A DNA stretch of 64,000 nt from contig NC_035167.2 in the NCBI RefSeq assembly GCF_001659605.2, forward strand, positions 744,001 to 808,000, read 5' to 3'. Under the pieces are notes generated by a model that saw only the letters and a list, made by a program, of their open reading frames with translations, was not told the origin of the DNA and did not search any database. Source of the stretch: Manihot esculenta. Its lineage: Eukaryota; Streptophyta; Magnoliopsida; Malpighiales; Euphorbiaceae. Every line of letters starts with the position of its first letter. Within the stretch, counting starts at the first letter, position 1. Below are positions 1 to 11,640 of the stretch, piece after piece. Both the position numbers and the translations under genes were made by a program.

Positions 1-1000
1 TCATTTCGATATTTATGATTTAATATTTATTATAATAACATATCATAGTTATAATATTTTTCCTGATTCATACTATAAAAAATTATTACTGTGCTTTTTA
101 ATTGTATTTTATCTTTTTGAAAAAATTTTATATACTCTCATATTTTTTTAAATCAATTCATAATCTAATTCAATTTTTTTTAAATGTATATTAATGATTG
201 AAGGGTAAAATATGAGATCTCTCAGATTTATTCAGATACATGTACTATTATCAGACTAAATTTGTGGATACACTAATTTTATTATTGTATTTTTTAATTA
301 TTTATTTATCTTATTACAATGAAATTGCATATTAAATAAAATCACATTTAATAAAACAAACCTACATATTTATATCAATTATTATTTAATAATTTAAATA
401 TTTGATCCAATCTTCAATCGTATTAGCGCTTAATAAATTTTTAGAAACTATTAACTCTTACTATTAGATTTCAAATGGCAAAAATTAAATTATTATAGTT
501 AAATCTTAATAAAATAATTATTTTATTAATATAATAAATTTTTAAACATTAAATTATTTATTAGTAAAATAATAAAAATTACATTATAAATTTTATTAAA
601 TTTGTTCGACTCCCCCCAACCCCTATTTCAAAAAAAAAAAATTTTATTAAATTTTAAGTTCTACGTTATAAACAGGCAGCCCAATTTGACCCATTGGCCG
701 CAGTAAACGCACGCAAAAGCATACCACTCCTAATTTGAAATTTAAATTCTAAAAAGTTATTTTTTAAAAGGAAATTCATAATTTTGGAAATGAAAATTTT
801 TTTTTCCCCATCAGAGACCGTTTTGATCAGCAAAGGCATAAGAAAAGGACTCTAAAATAAAACGCCAGCGTTTTGAATAGAATTAGGGGTCAGATTAGAG
901 TTAGAGCTGCGGCTATATGTGATCCCGCAGGTCAAGTAGCCACACAGAAGTAAAACCCATCGGGGTCTGCCAAATCACAGTCACACTACCACACGCAGCC
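1..1000. other. AT-rich intergenic DNA upstream of the ADP/ATP carrier
   Basis: No coding sequence can be supported here. The first 650 bases are very AT-rich. From about 830 the composition becomes more balanced, which fits the proximal promoter of the downstream carrier gene. I see no repeat with clear ends. Confidence 0.6.
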
Positions 1001-1010
1001 AATAAAAGCC
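1001..1010 (+). promoter_or_regulatory. TATA-like box of the ADP/ATP carrier gene
   Basis: AATAAAAGCC lies just upstream of a pyrimidine-rich stretch that looks like a 5' leader (about 1030-1158). The leader ends at a good splice donor. Placement is by pattern only; no start-site data were available. Confidence 0.4.
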
Positions 1011-2091
1011 CTCTCATTTGCGCTCTTTTCAAAACTCAAGCGTCCTCCACAAATCTCTCTCTTTTCTTTCGCCGATTCCTTCTCTCAAAGTTCTGCGAGC
1101 GGCGGAGAGAAAAACCCTCCAACCCGATCGCAGATTCGCAGCCGCAGCTACCTATCAGGTAAGCCTAAACCCTGAGAAAGAAACTACACTCACTGTTTCT
1201 TTTGATTCCTTTCAAATCTGCTTATTTCCTCTCTCGCTGTCTCCTTGGATCTGTTTCGCTCTTTTTCCATTTTTTTTGGAGTTTGGTTTCTGTTGTTTAG
1301 ATAGGTATAGTGGTGAAATTTACACGATCTAAGCTAGCATTTGGTTTTGATCTGTTAGCTCTGTGATAATAGATCAGATTTGGTGCTGCATCTCGATCTG
1401 ATCGTTCACTTGTTTTTCTTCTTTTCCCTTTTTTTTGTGTGTTAGATCTATTCAGTAAGTTGGTTTTATAGTTAAACTATTGATTTATCTTTTTTCTATT
1501 TTTTTGGATATCTGCGGCCTAAATCTGCTTGATCCATTTAAAGTTCTTGCTTTTTCTCAAAAGTTTAAAATTAATTCTGGGTTTTGCTATTTCTTATGAT
1601 CGAAATATACTTCTCATTGAAAAAGAAAAACTTTTTTATTTTCCTTATATTAAAGGTTTTGTTTTTAGATCTTTTGAAACGTTTGAAAGCTTGTTTGTAA
1701 AGCGAGTTGAAAATTTTTAACAAGCATATGGACTTTTGGATTTATATTATATTAGTTCGTTGCACACTTTTCTCATTGTTTGCCTTTTTTTACTGTGTTT
1801 CTTGTTTTCCTTCAGCTTGGCGTTATATTTCTTAGTTTTTGGTGGTTTGTGTCAAATGTTTATTTATTTACGTTAATCCACTCGATCATTGGGCTTTAAA
1901 TATTGTTCGTTTTGCTCTTTCATTTTCTTTTTTTGGGGGGTTAGGGTTGGGTCCCTTATTTGTTGGTTACTCCATTTGTTGTTTTTCTACAATTAAAAAT
2001 AAGTTGATGATATTACATCTAACATCACATGCTTAACTGACATCTCTGCTGTTGTTCATTTGATTAATATGTATCTTATTTTTCTTATGCT

Positions 2092-2512
2092 ATGTTTGTA
2101 TTGAGGGAAATGGAGAGAAGAGAAAAGAAAAAGAATTTGATTTCCCTGCTTTCTCTTTCTCTTGTTTGGACATCAACTAAAGAGTAGAAAAAGAGAGAAA
2201 TGGAGATAAAGGGGAGAAATCATATTCTCAACACCTTATATATTTTGTCCAAAGAAATTGGGAGAAAGGGAATGAAAGTTAGTCGTACTAAAATACTTAA
2301 ATGCCCTCATTGTTTTAAAGCTTCTGTTTATTAACTTGTGAATGTATAATAGTAATTTTTTACATTAGAGAAAATGTATTTCTCTTTAACCTAATAATCT
2401 AACCAAACAAAAGAAAGTAAATCACATTTCTATTATTTCCTTTTCTCTCCATTTCTCCTCTTTAATTACTCTCCATTTCCACTTCACAACTAGACATCCA
2501 AACAAAGGGAAC
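2092..2512. mobile_element. MITE-like insertion in the carrier 5'UTR intron
   Basis: The left end reads TATGTTTGTATTGAGGGAAA followed by purine-rich GGAGAGAAGAG. The right end, read on the opposite strand, is CCCTTTGTTTGGATG followed by a similar purine-rich tract. The inverted purine/pyrimidine arms and TTTGTTTGG-type ends resemble small non-autonomous hAT-type elements. I could not define a clean target duplication, so class and ends are approximate. Confidence 0.45.
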
Positions 2513-2812
2513 CATCTTTTCTATTGTCTTAGAGTAATTTCATGTTGGGTTTTGTCAACCTATTTTCATTTGAATTGGACATTTTACTTGTCAGTCTGTC
2601 TGACGAACTGTACTAATTAGATTAGTGTACTGTTGCTTGTTACCGTGATACGGAAATAGAAAGTAAACTCTGTTCAGTAATTACTTGTATTTTTCCCCTG
2701 AATTTTTTCAATTTGTCATAGGTCACGAGTTCTTTTCATAGAACGGCAAGTTTACCGCTTTGACGTTTTACCTTTACTGACTCTTTACATCCCTTTATCT
2801 TTTGATGTGGTT

Positions 2813-2813
<1 letters not shown>

Positions 2814-2843
<30 letters not shown>

Positions 2844-2868
2844 GTATATATATATATGTATATGTGTA
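2814..2868. repeat. TA/TG microsatellite next to the splice acceptor
   Basis: An interrupted (TA)n tract with TG steps ends about 65 bp before the 3' splice site of the carrier 5'UTR intron. It is likely length-polymorphic. Confidence 0.85.
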
Positions 2869-2947
2869 TAGGTTTCATAATTGTGTTTCTGTTGAATGGA
2901 ATTTGTGTTTGACCTTCTGTGCTTGCACCATTTTAGGGAAAGTCACA

Positions 2948-4493
2948 ATGGTTGATCAAGTTCAATACCCAACTGTCATGCAGAAGGTAGCTGGTCAGCT
3001 CCTTCATTCAAGTCTTTCCCAAGATTTCCATGGCTATGATGGGGCCATCAAGAGGCCTGCTCTCTACCAAAGGCGTTCATATGGAAACTACTCCAATGCT
3101 GCTTTTCAATATTCCATGGTGCGGGGCTGTGGTGCTGCTACTGACCTATCTCTTGTTCCATCAACTGCTTCTTCTGTTTGTGTGCAGGCTCCCTCCGAAA
3201 AAGGGTTTGCTGGCTTTGCTATTGATTTCCTTATGGGTGGAGTCTCAGCTGCTGTATCTAAGACAGCGGCTGCTCCAATTGAGCGTGTTAAGCTATTGAT
3301 TCAGAACCAAGATGAGATGATTAAAAGTGGCAGACTCTCAGAACCCTACAAGGGCATTGGTGATTGTTTTAAGAGAACGATGAAGGATGAAGGAATTGTT
3401 GCATTGTGGAGAGGAAACACTGCTAATGTCATTCGCTATTTCCCTACACAGGTTAGTTAGTTTATCCTTTTATCATTCTGCAATTCACTGTCAAGATATT
3501 TGTTTTGTCTTTTTTATATTCATTGGTGTCTTGTGTCTATGTCAGGCTTTGAATTTTGCATTCAAAGATTACTTCAAGAGGCTCTTCAACTTTAAGAAAG
3601 ACAGAGATGGTTACTGGAAATGGTTTGCTGGTAACTTGGCATCAGGTGGTGCTGCAGGTGCCTCTTCCCTTCTCTTTGTCTACTCCCTAGACTATGCTAG
3701 AACCCGTTTGGCCAATGATGCCAAGGCTGCAAAGAAGGGAGGAGAGAGGCAATTCAATGGACTCGTTGATGTCTACAGAAAGACAATGGCATCTGATGGT
3801 ATTGCTGGGCTTTACCGTGGTTTTAACATTTCTTGTGTTGGAATCATTGTGTATCGTGGTCTCTATTTTGGAATGTATGACTCTCTGAAGCCTGTGGTGT
3901 TGACTGGAAATTTGCAGGTTAGTGAGTTTCCATTATTCCTTTTTTTTATTTTAATATCAACTTAAAGTTGTGTGAATATGGTATTCAAAATGACTATGTT
4001 CTTGCCTATCAGTATTTCATCTCTATTATTTTATAACTTTGGCCATGTCAATTGGAATTACCTGTTATTTTTTGGTTTGGTTTTTGTTTACTTTTGAGAC
4101 TTGAGAATCTCTAAAACAAAAGTTAATGCAAACTATTAAACAGATGCTATAAGTTCTCTGTCTTATAACATATCATCTTGCTCTTTATGATTACAGGATA
4201 GTTTCTTTGCTAGCTTTGCCCTTGGTTGGCTCATCACTAATGGTGCTGGTCTTGCCTCCTACCCCATTGATACTGTCCGAAGAAGAATGATGATGACCTC
4301 TGGTGAAGCTGTCAAGTACAAGAGTTCTCTTGATGCCTTTTCTCAGATCTTGAAGAATGAGGGTGCAAAGTCACTCTTCAAGGGTGCAGGAGCAAACATC
4401 CTCCGTGCCATTGCTGGTGCTGGTGTGCTTGCCGGTTATGACAAGTTGCAGTTAATTGTCTTCGGAAAGAAGTATGGATCTGGTGGTGCTTAA
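2948..4493 (+). CDS. AAC: Mitochondrial ADP/ATP carrier (adenine nucleotide translocator)
   Basis: This protein exchanges cytosolic ADP for matrix ATP across the mitochondrial inner membrane. Coding exons are 2948-3451, 3546-3917 and 4197-4493, all joined in phase 0 with GT-AG introns, giving 390 aa. That fits plant AAC proteins, which carry a cleavable N-terminal extension of about 75 residues; here it begins [18 protein letters not shown]. Three mitochondrial carrier repeats follow. The first has [12 protein letters not shown] and the second [12 protein letters not shown]. The third has [12 protein letters not shown], and RRRMMM (residues about 320-325) is the family's diagnostic signature. 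The start was chosen because it opens the conserved presequence directly after the 5'UTR acceptor. Which AAC paralogue this is cannot be told. No frameshift or damage is seen. Confidence 0.97.
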
Positions 4494-4760
4494 GCAGCAC
4501 TGACATTATTCCATTTAGCTTTAGATGGCGATGAAAATCGTTAGATCTGAGAATTTAGCAAGCAAATTTTTCTTCAAATAATTCATTTCAATGGGGAGGT
4601 TGCTCCTCAGACCCAATTTTTATTACATTCGGATGGAATTTTTTGGTTATTTCATAAACCCGGTTAAATGTGTTGTGGCCATTGCCACTGCTGCTTTTTG
4701 AACTTCCATTTATGAATTGATGGAATTTTTATACACAATTGAATGCCATAATTTAAATGT
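4494..4760 (+). other. 3'UTR of the ADP/ATP carrier gene
   Basis: Mixed-composition DNA follows the TAA, before the sequence becomes ordinary intergenic DNA. No single polyadenylation site stands out, so the downstream limit is approximate. Confidence 0.5.
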
Positions 4761-4983
4761 TTATGAAGTTTGGTGTTATTTAGTGGCAGGGAACTTGGCT
4801 ATGTTAAGCTGTTGCTACAACGGCTATGGTAAATTCTGGCATTGCCTTGCATGCTCGCATAAAATTGAACAAGTAGTGCCTGATTATATCTTGTAGTTTC
4901 TCTGTGAATTTATGCCAGAATTACTCCCTGGCTTGAAAAAATGGTTTCTGATTTAATCAGAGAGCTCGAAGAAAGAATTATAG

Positions 4984-5075
4984 AATTCTGAAATGCTTTT
5001 CATTTTCAGTTTTCAAAGGGAAACTTTATAATTCTGAAATGCTTTTCATTTTCAGTTTTCAAAGGGAAACTTTGA
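4984..5075. repeat. Two-copy tandem repeat, period 46 bp
   Basis: A 46 bp unit starting AATTCTGAAATGC occurs at 4984-5029 and again from 5030, nearly perfectly. It lies downstream of the carrier gene and is non-coding. Confidence 0.9.
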
Positions 5076-7091
5076 AATGTTAGATGTCATTCGTTGAAAT
5101 GCCAGAAGGACAGCAATCTTGAAACGTTCTTGAATTTGATATTTCATGGGAAAAATAAATTCAAATTAGTATTCAGAAGTTGAATTAGTTTTGGAATGAA
5201 TATCTATAATAATCTCTTTAAATATAAAGTTAAATTGAAACTCTACACATCTCATGAGAAGTTGAAATTTTGCTTAACAGGAGTTGATTCTCTTTACACT
5301 AAATTAACGTTTCTTTACAAATTGACACAGATCCTGAGGAACTCTGTACATAAAAAATCATATAAAGTTTCTGAGAACAGATATCCGTTAGGTAAAGCTT
5401 TTGCAAGAGAGAATGCCAAATAAAGAATCATCACATTATAAGATTATCTTTGCTTTAACGAACTTGTATAAGATACCCAATTCTCATCTTTTTCTTCTAT
5501 TTTTGACTAGCTTTTCCATCTCCCGGACACGTGTATGGTTAGGAAATATCAATTCCTTGCTTGCAAATTAGGCCTTGTGAAGTTGGCAGAAATAAGCAGA
5601 ATCAAGTCTCTTCAACAGGGATGGAGCTTTTACATATCCCAATGGTCAAAAGGAAAAGGTTGAGCATATTGAATAAAAGTGTAATAAGATGAAGTGTCCT
5701 AAATATTCTTGTTGGATGGCAATCCACAAGTTAGAATTTTGATGGGAGAGCAATTCTAAGTTTAACAAGTTTCAGTAGTTGGCAGATTTCACATGGATGA
5801 TGATGAAACAAACCCAAGAAGATAATGTCAAAAGTTTCGTATTTTCCACCATTATAGCCAACCTAAAAGAAAGGTACTACAACATTTGGCAACCTCTAAA
5901 TTGACCCCTTATGATGTGTGGGAAATTTTTGTTTAGATTAGGTTTACACAAATTCAAGATATAAATATATAGATTTTATAGATTTTGATATTTTAAAATT
6001 CAGAAAATAGGGTGTATAATATGTGTGTAAACTTAATCGGAAAATATCAGGTTATTTCCCCTTTTATTTCTTTTTTTTTTTTTGTCTGCTAGTGATATTT
6101 AACCGCTTTTCTGTTATAGTAATACCATCTATTTTTGTCACTTAAATCCGTACGTATGAACGCGTCAGATCCCTCCATGTCAGGCGGGCATTTAATTCAT
6201 TCCAGCGTATATGTAAATAGAGCTGCGAAATGAATGAGCCAACTATTTTTTCCCACGTCATATCACAGGATTGAATTATTTTATGTGGGATTTGTGCTTG
6301 TAACTGATCTGTCCTACTCCGAATATCCAGACTGAAACTTAAAATATTGAACTGGACTGTTGAGAGAGGAAAGATGAGTTTTAGATTTATACTCTTCTCT
6401 AAGTTTGACCTCACTCTAGGTATAGGTAGCCGGTGTTCATCAATTTTGGTATATTTTTTTTAGAATAAATGAATATTTTAAAATATAAAAAATTAAATAA
6501 TAAATTAATTAGAAAATTTTTTAAAATATAATAGTTATTTTAATATATTTTTTAAAAATAAATGAATCAATTAATAATCTTTTCTATAATATAAAAATTA
6601 AATAATAAATTACTTAGATAAATCAATAATCGTCCAAATTATGTAGGGGACATCTAGCAAATTGAGATGACGAAGATCCATCCGTCCATCAGCTTCTGTA
6701 CGTTACCCATAATCTTGATCTTCAGATCTATTTTATTTAAGCCACGCGTCACACAGCATGTCAGGGTCAGTATTATCAGATACATGCTACCGCATGTAAC
6801 AATTTCTTGCAGCCAAGATCCCACTTGACCGACCCAGAAGCCAAGCGAATCTGACTAAACTACAAAACTAACACTAATTATCAATTAATTACTAAAATCC
6901 CCCAACGGTCACAAAACTTTTACTAATTAGACCCACCAACGTTCAGTCTTCTCCTCTCTGATTCTTTCCACTAACCGTTATGAACTCTCTGTAGTCATCT
7001 TGCCCTCAGTTTCAGCTTCTTCTTTCTCTGCAACAAATCCCCTTTTGATTTCTTGGTCTTCTGATTTTCTCGCAAAGTTCTTCTCTTTACA
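5076..7091. other. Intergenic spacer with one dispersed repeat copy
   Basis: No gene is supported. The short open frames are unconvincing and AT-biased. The stretch about 6080-6410 belongs to a dispersed family (listed separately). From about 6880 the DNA becomes the 5' leader of the next gene, with pyrimidine-rich sequence before the ATG at 7092. Confidence 0.6.
6080..6410 (+). repeat. Dispersed repeat family, copy 1
   Basis: It shares ordered motifs with a copy near 10.0-10.4 kb and an inverted copy near 56.2-56.4 kb: a TACGTA-type core, TGTCAGGC..GCATTTAATTC, and GAGCTGCGAAATGA. The copies are diverged. It may be part of an LTR or of a non-autonomous element; the ends are not defined. Confidence 0.65.
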
Positions 7092-9475
7092 ATGGAACCA
7101 GCAAAAATAGATTGGAAGAGGGTAGAATCTATATTTGTTGAAGACAATTTGTATGAGAATATAAATGCACCTAAATGGGTTGATTTCTTGAACTCTGAAG
7201 ATGACTCCATGGATGATGAGGCCTGGTTCTGTAGACCTGGTTTGTACTTTTTACTTCTTTTTAATTCAATTTTCTTCTTTTAGTAGTGGATTTCAGCACT
7301 GTGTGACGTGATTTATACCCTTTTGTGTTTGCAGATTGTAACCATCCAAAGACAGCTAAGGATTTCTTTAGAACAACTCCAACTTCAAAGGTTTCTATTC
7401 TCAACTTCTTTGATGTTTTCTCTTTTCTTTAAGAATGTTTGGTCCCTGAGAAAACGTGGGAAAGTAGGGGGAAATTTTAGAATAGAAAAGGAAACTGATA
7501 AACATGGTACTCTAGGATTCTGAAACAATATAGAACATGGGTCTTGTATTTTCGTCTTATTTCTTGAGTAATTGTCTCATTTCTTTTTGTTGAATTGATG
7601 TGTTGTAGCTTTTACGCTCAGCTGACAAATCTAAGAGCCCCTTTGGCAACGGGAATCTAAGGTACCAACAAAGAAACCCAGAAACAATTTTCAGCATTCC
7701 ATTAGAATCAATTAATTCATCAATAAGATGATTTTGAGAATCATCTAAAGTTCATTTCTTGTTTCTTTGCTTTGAATGTAGAGATGCAAAATTGAAGAGA
7801 AGAGTGCAAAGTCAATGTTCATTTGCATATAGTGATAGATCCAAATTAAATGAAGATAGTGAAAACCAGAATCCAAATTTATCAACCCCACCGAATTATC
7901 AAGCTAAGCTCCTGAAAGCAGCTACCAAGTCAAGCTCTGAAAAGAAGAAACCAGTTGAGGATACATTTCAAACAAATGAGGCACCACGGCTAAAGAGCAC
8001 GTTGTCGGCCAGGAATTTGTTTGCAGGGAAGGATATACTAGGCCATATTAGTGAGTTCTGCAATGAATTGAAGAAGATAGCAATGAGAGCAAAGGAGAGA
8101 GAGTGTGATGAGAAGTTGAATGAGAGGGAGAGTAACTTAAAGGAGAAAAAGGATGTGTTAGTGGTGAATGGGAATTCTAGGGAAGCTTTGAGAGAGGTAG
8201 ATGTGAAGGAGAAAGAGAAGAAGCCATTGCTTGAAGCAGGGAAGGAGAAATCTGAAGCAATTGAGAAAGGAAGTGTCAAAGAGATGCAAAGGAGGAAGAA
8301 GTAAGTTAAACTTCCCTGTTCCTTCATGCTTTTCTGTTTAAGTTTGTGTTTGCACATGCATAGAGAACACTGATATTTGCTTGTATTAAGGACCCGAATA
8401 GGAGTAAGCAAAATTTCAGATTCTTCCACAAGGTTTCAAATTTCAATAATAGTGTTATAAATCTTGAACAAACTTATGGTTGAATATTTCTGGGATGTTA
8501 TCCCTTAATTGTGCAGGTTAAACTAAGCAATGAAATTTCAAAAGGCTTTTCCTCAAGGGAACTGTATGTGTGTGTTAACTTACATTATTAAATTATTGTG
8601 CAGATTAAATGAAGATGCAGAAAACATTCCAACCCCGCTGAATATGGAAAATGTAAAGCGAAAAGGAGAGGAGCGCTTGTTGCAAATCCGGACCAATCCT
8701 CCTTCTCCTCAATGCTTTTCTGCCACTCGTGCACCCACCAAAACAACTCCTTCAAAGGCCTCCAAATCCAGGCTTATGGTATGTGATGCAACTAGTTCAT
8801 ACTTCTGTGTGTTTACAATGTATTTGATCATTTTGTTTGTGGGGAATTATAGATATAGGCGAGGAATTTAAAGCTAGAAGATCTAGTTTAGTGATAGAAT
8901 TTGCTAAACTCTGTTGGACTAACATGAACAGAACCCTGTTATGTTTAGCAGTTTGAAGTAATTTATACTACTTCTGATGTGTATCAAGGAATTCAAACGC
9001 CAACTATCAATGCCGGCTTTCTTGTAATCATATGAGCTATTTTAGATGTTGGCAAGCTAATTGTTACCGCATAATTCTGTTGTCTTCCAGTCTAGCCTTC
9101 TTTTCTCCTGTGACTAGTTCATAGATCCAAGCTATATCAACTCAGTTCATAGGTCCAATGCTTTTCTTCACTTCTATACTGCAGAGATGGCCATAGTGCG
9201 GCTGTTAAGTCCACTTGTTTCTTTCATAGAATACCAAGTAGTTGTCTATGTCCATTTCTGCATTTCAGCTTCTATGAAAGTTTGCTTTCAAGTACATCAC
9301 CATGGGTTTGAACTGTGCACAGGAGAGGGGAATTCTTCAAGAAGTGAAGCAGAGTAAGGAAGTGGCAAAGGAGGAAACTGAGGACAAAGGCAGAAACTTT
9401 TCCATTGTGGATGGAAGAGAAACAAGAGCTTTGGATGTGTTCTGGTTCTTGAAGCCCTGCACAATGTCCAGCTAA
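7092..9475 (+). CDS. Plant protein of unknown function, six exons
   Basis: I do not recognise a named family. Exons 7092-7239, 7335-7390, 7609-7661, 7782-8300, 8604-8778 and 9323-9475 join in frame with GT-AG introns, giving 367 aa. The N-terminus is acidic with aromatic residues: MEPAKIDWKRVESIFVEDNL, then NAPKWVDFL and a DDEAWFCRPDCNHPKTAKDF segment. The middle is Lys/Glu-rich and probably coiled coil (roughly residues 165-260, with KEREC, KEKEKK and KEMQRRKK). A Ser/Thr/Pro-rich part follows (TNPPSPQCFS, APTKTTPSK), which could be phosphorylated. The C-terminus RALDVFWFLKPCTMSS is hydrophobic and looks conserved in style. There is no signal peptide or transmembrane segment. The last exon could use another acceptor near 9257, but the phase-0 join at 9323 keeps the reading frame. 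A nuclear or cytoskeletal role would be speculation. Confidence 0.82.
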
Positions 9476-11286
9476 AATTCAATCATTCTTTCAGTTCTTT
9501 CATTCATTTGCTGTCAATAAGAGAAACTGTAATTAATCATTCATTTCTGCAAATAAATTGTTGTATTCTTTACCTATATATTTTATAACTAAGCCAAATC
9601 ATAAGTGAAGAAATCATGAATTTTTTAATCTCTTTTGTTTAATGGCCTTATCATTTATTTCTCTATGTTGCTTTTCATGACAAAAATAGATGAGATAAGT
9701 ATATAAATTTAAAATTGAGACTAAAAATATTTAAATAAATATTACTGAAATTAAAATTGAACTGTAATAATTTAATAATATATATTTTTTAAATAATAAA
9801 AGGTAAAAAAATAATATTTTATTGATTTTTAATTTAATTTATAAAATAAAATTATAAATTATTAAAGTGATAATTTGATAATATAAAATTATTAGACAAC
9901 ATATAAATAATTTCATAATTAAAAGAAAATTAAAATATAAATAATTTGATAATAATATATGATAATCGGAGATTCAGAAAGTATGATTTTACAAGAATTT
10001 TGTAAGTTTGGAGAAAAACTTAGCTTTAGAGAAAAGAATATTTTCTCCCTTTTATACTCTTTCTTCTCCTTCACGCGAAATTGTCTCTCCGTTATAGGAC
10101 CACCTATTCCTAGGTGTAGATACGTACGTAGGGATAACCTCATGACCATTCCTGTGTCAGGCAAGCATTTAATTCTCTTCGGCGCGTGAGTGGACAGGGC
10201 TGCGAAATGACTGGACCTGCAATTATTTCTTCCTGTGCCCGGGTTTAAGGAAAAAGGATTGGAACCCAGGAAGGTCTGGCTTTAAGGCTGAACTGGGCTG
10301 GGCCGGTATGATCAAGTGACTTAAATAGAAGTCCAGTATGGAGGATGAACGGGTTGGGCCCTACTTATTCGAGGGCTTAGAAGCCTCCTGGTTGTGGACT
10401 GCTACTATCGGTTCGGCCTCATGATGGGATGGAGAAGCCCAGCGGTCATAATATATTTAATTTTAAAATAAAAAAATATAAATTATTAAAATGATAAATC
10501 ATATAAAAATCAATGTTAACGATTTAAATTAAGGATTAATAAAAGTGTGTAATTTTAGTGCAATAAAACTCATTCTTTATTTTTATAGAAAATTATAAAA
10601 ATTCATTATACTAATTTTTAAATTTAATTTTATAATATTAATAAAATAAAATAATATAATGTAATATTTATTAAAGATAATTAATATTATCATTCGATTT
10701 AGTTAAAAATAATAAAATATTGGTATAAATTCATTGGTTAGGTATTGATTTACCTTACTAAGTATTCATTTACCGGTTAAGCTTAAGCAAGTAATCTTTC
10801 TTTCTTGTTTTTTCATGACAAAATTCACATGTCGAAACGACAATTCCTTCCGATGAAATGACAAAACAATATGTCATTAGCGATCAATCCTTGGAGAAAA
10901 ATAGATCCAAATTGAAAACCTTAATCGGTGTGCTTTTTAATAATATTGTATGAAATCTTAGGTGGTAAGATCTTATTTTTGTCTTAATGCCTTGTGTTTT
11001 TCTTAATATGTGGGAGTTGAGGATGTTGAACAATTTGGATAGGAAGCAACAGTAGCTAAATGCCAAATGTTACAACCCAGATACAGATGCATATGATTTT
11101 GTTTAGATAAACATATGAGGGAATCAATAAGATAAATTTGACACAACCATGCATATAATATTATTAAAAAATAAAAAATAATAATTTAAAAAAAAAAATA
11201 CAAACCGAGATGCAAAGATATCTATCCTCATCAATTGCTTTCATTTGTCCTGATGCGAAGCAATTAAACCTTAATTTTATGGTAAA
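9476..11286. other. Intergenic spacer with one dispersed repeat copy
   Basis: It begins with the 3'UTR of the preceding gene (to about 9590) and continues as AT-rich DNA. It holds repeat copy 2 at about 10000-10450. No coding sequence is supported. Confidence 0.55.
10000..10450 (+). repeat. Dispersed repeat family, copy 2
   Basis: It is the same family as at 6.1 kb and is more GC-rich (GGGCTGGGCCGG, GGTTGGGCCC). Shared blocks are ATACGTACGTAGG, TGTCAGGCAAGCATTTAATTC, CGGCGCG and GGGCTGCGAAATGACTGGA, in the same order and orientation as copy 1. It is probably the best preserved of the three. Confidence 0.7.
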
Positions 11287-11627
11287 TTTGAATGGAATAT
11301 AATTTATTTCAATAACGTTTTAGAAAAAAAAATTTGATACACATAATTTTTACAAATGTAATGAGAGTCAAGTTAAGGGTTTATTTTATATTTTAATTAT
11401 TTTTTAAATTTATTTTATAAATTTTTACATTAGAATTTTTGTTATTATAAACATTAGGGTTTTTATTATTATAAATAACATTTTTTTTTGTATATTTGAG
11501 ACACTTTTCAATTTTTGATAATTCAATAAAAAAATTTGGTTTTTAGTCTTTCGTTTTCTGAATTTTATCTTAACTAAACATTATTGGTTAAAATTTCTGA
11601 CAGAACTTAAACAATACTATTTTAGTT
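11287..11627 (+). repeat. 5' LTR of the gypsy element (approximate)
   Basis: It aligns along its length with 16188-16512. Shared blocks include TTTATATTTTAATTATTTTTTA, a repeated TTTTTATTATTATAAATA and TTAATAAAAAATTT-like runs. The outer end may reach further left. Confidence 0.65.
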
Positions 11628-11640
11628 GGTATCAAAGCAA
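11628..11640 (+). other. Primer binding site for initiator-Met tRNA
   Basis: TGGTATCAAAGCA differs at one position from the common plant primer binding site TGGTATCAGAGC, and it lies immediately downstream of the left LTR. Confidence 0.8.

Larger units (their letters stand above)
1030..2947 (+). other. 5'UTR exon and 5'UTR intron of the ADP/ATP carrier gene
   Basis: A CT-rich non-coding leader ends in CTATCAG|GTAAGC, giving a donor at 1159. The intron runs to an acceptor TTTTAG at 2931-2936, and 11 more untranslated bases precede the ATG at 2948. The intron is about 1,778 bp and T-rich. It contains a MITE-like insertion (about 2092-2512) and a TA microsatellite just before the acceptor. Long 5'UTR introns are common in highly expressed plant genes. 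The exact transcription start is inferred. Confidence 0.7.

Noticed and set aside
1018..1332. 104-codon open frame at the start of the carrier transcript
   Set aside because: It spans the 5'UTR exon and reads through a good splice donor at 1159; its nominal start is not an ATG in a credible context.
7968..8429. 153-codon open frame on the minus strand
   Set aside because: It is the antisense shadow of the Lys/Glu-rich exon 4 of the plant gene at 7092-9475.
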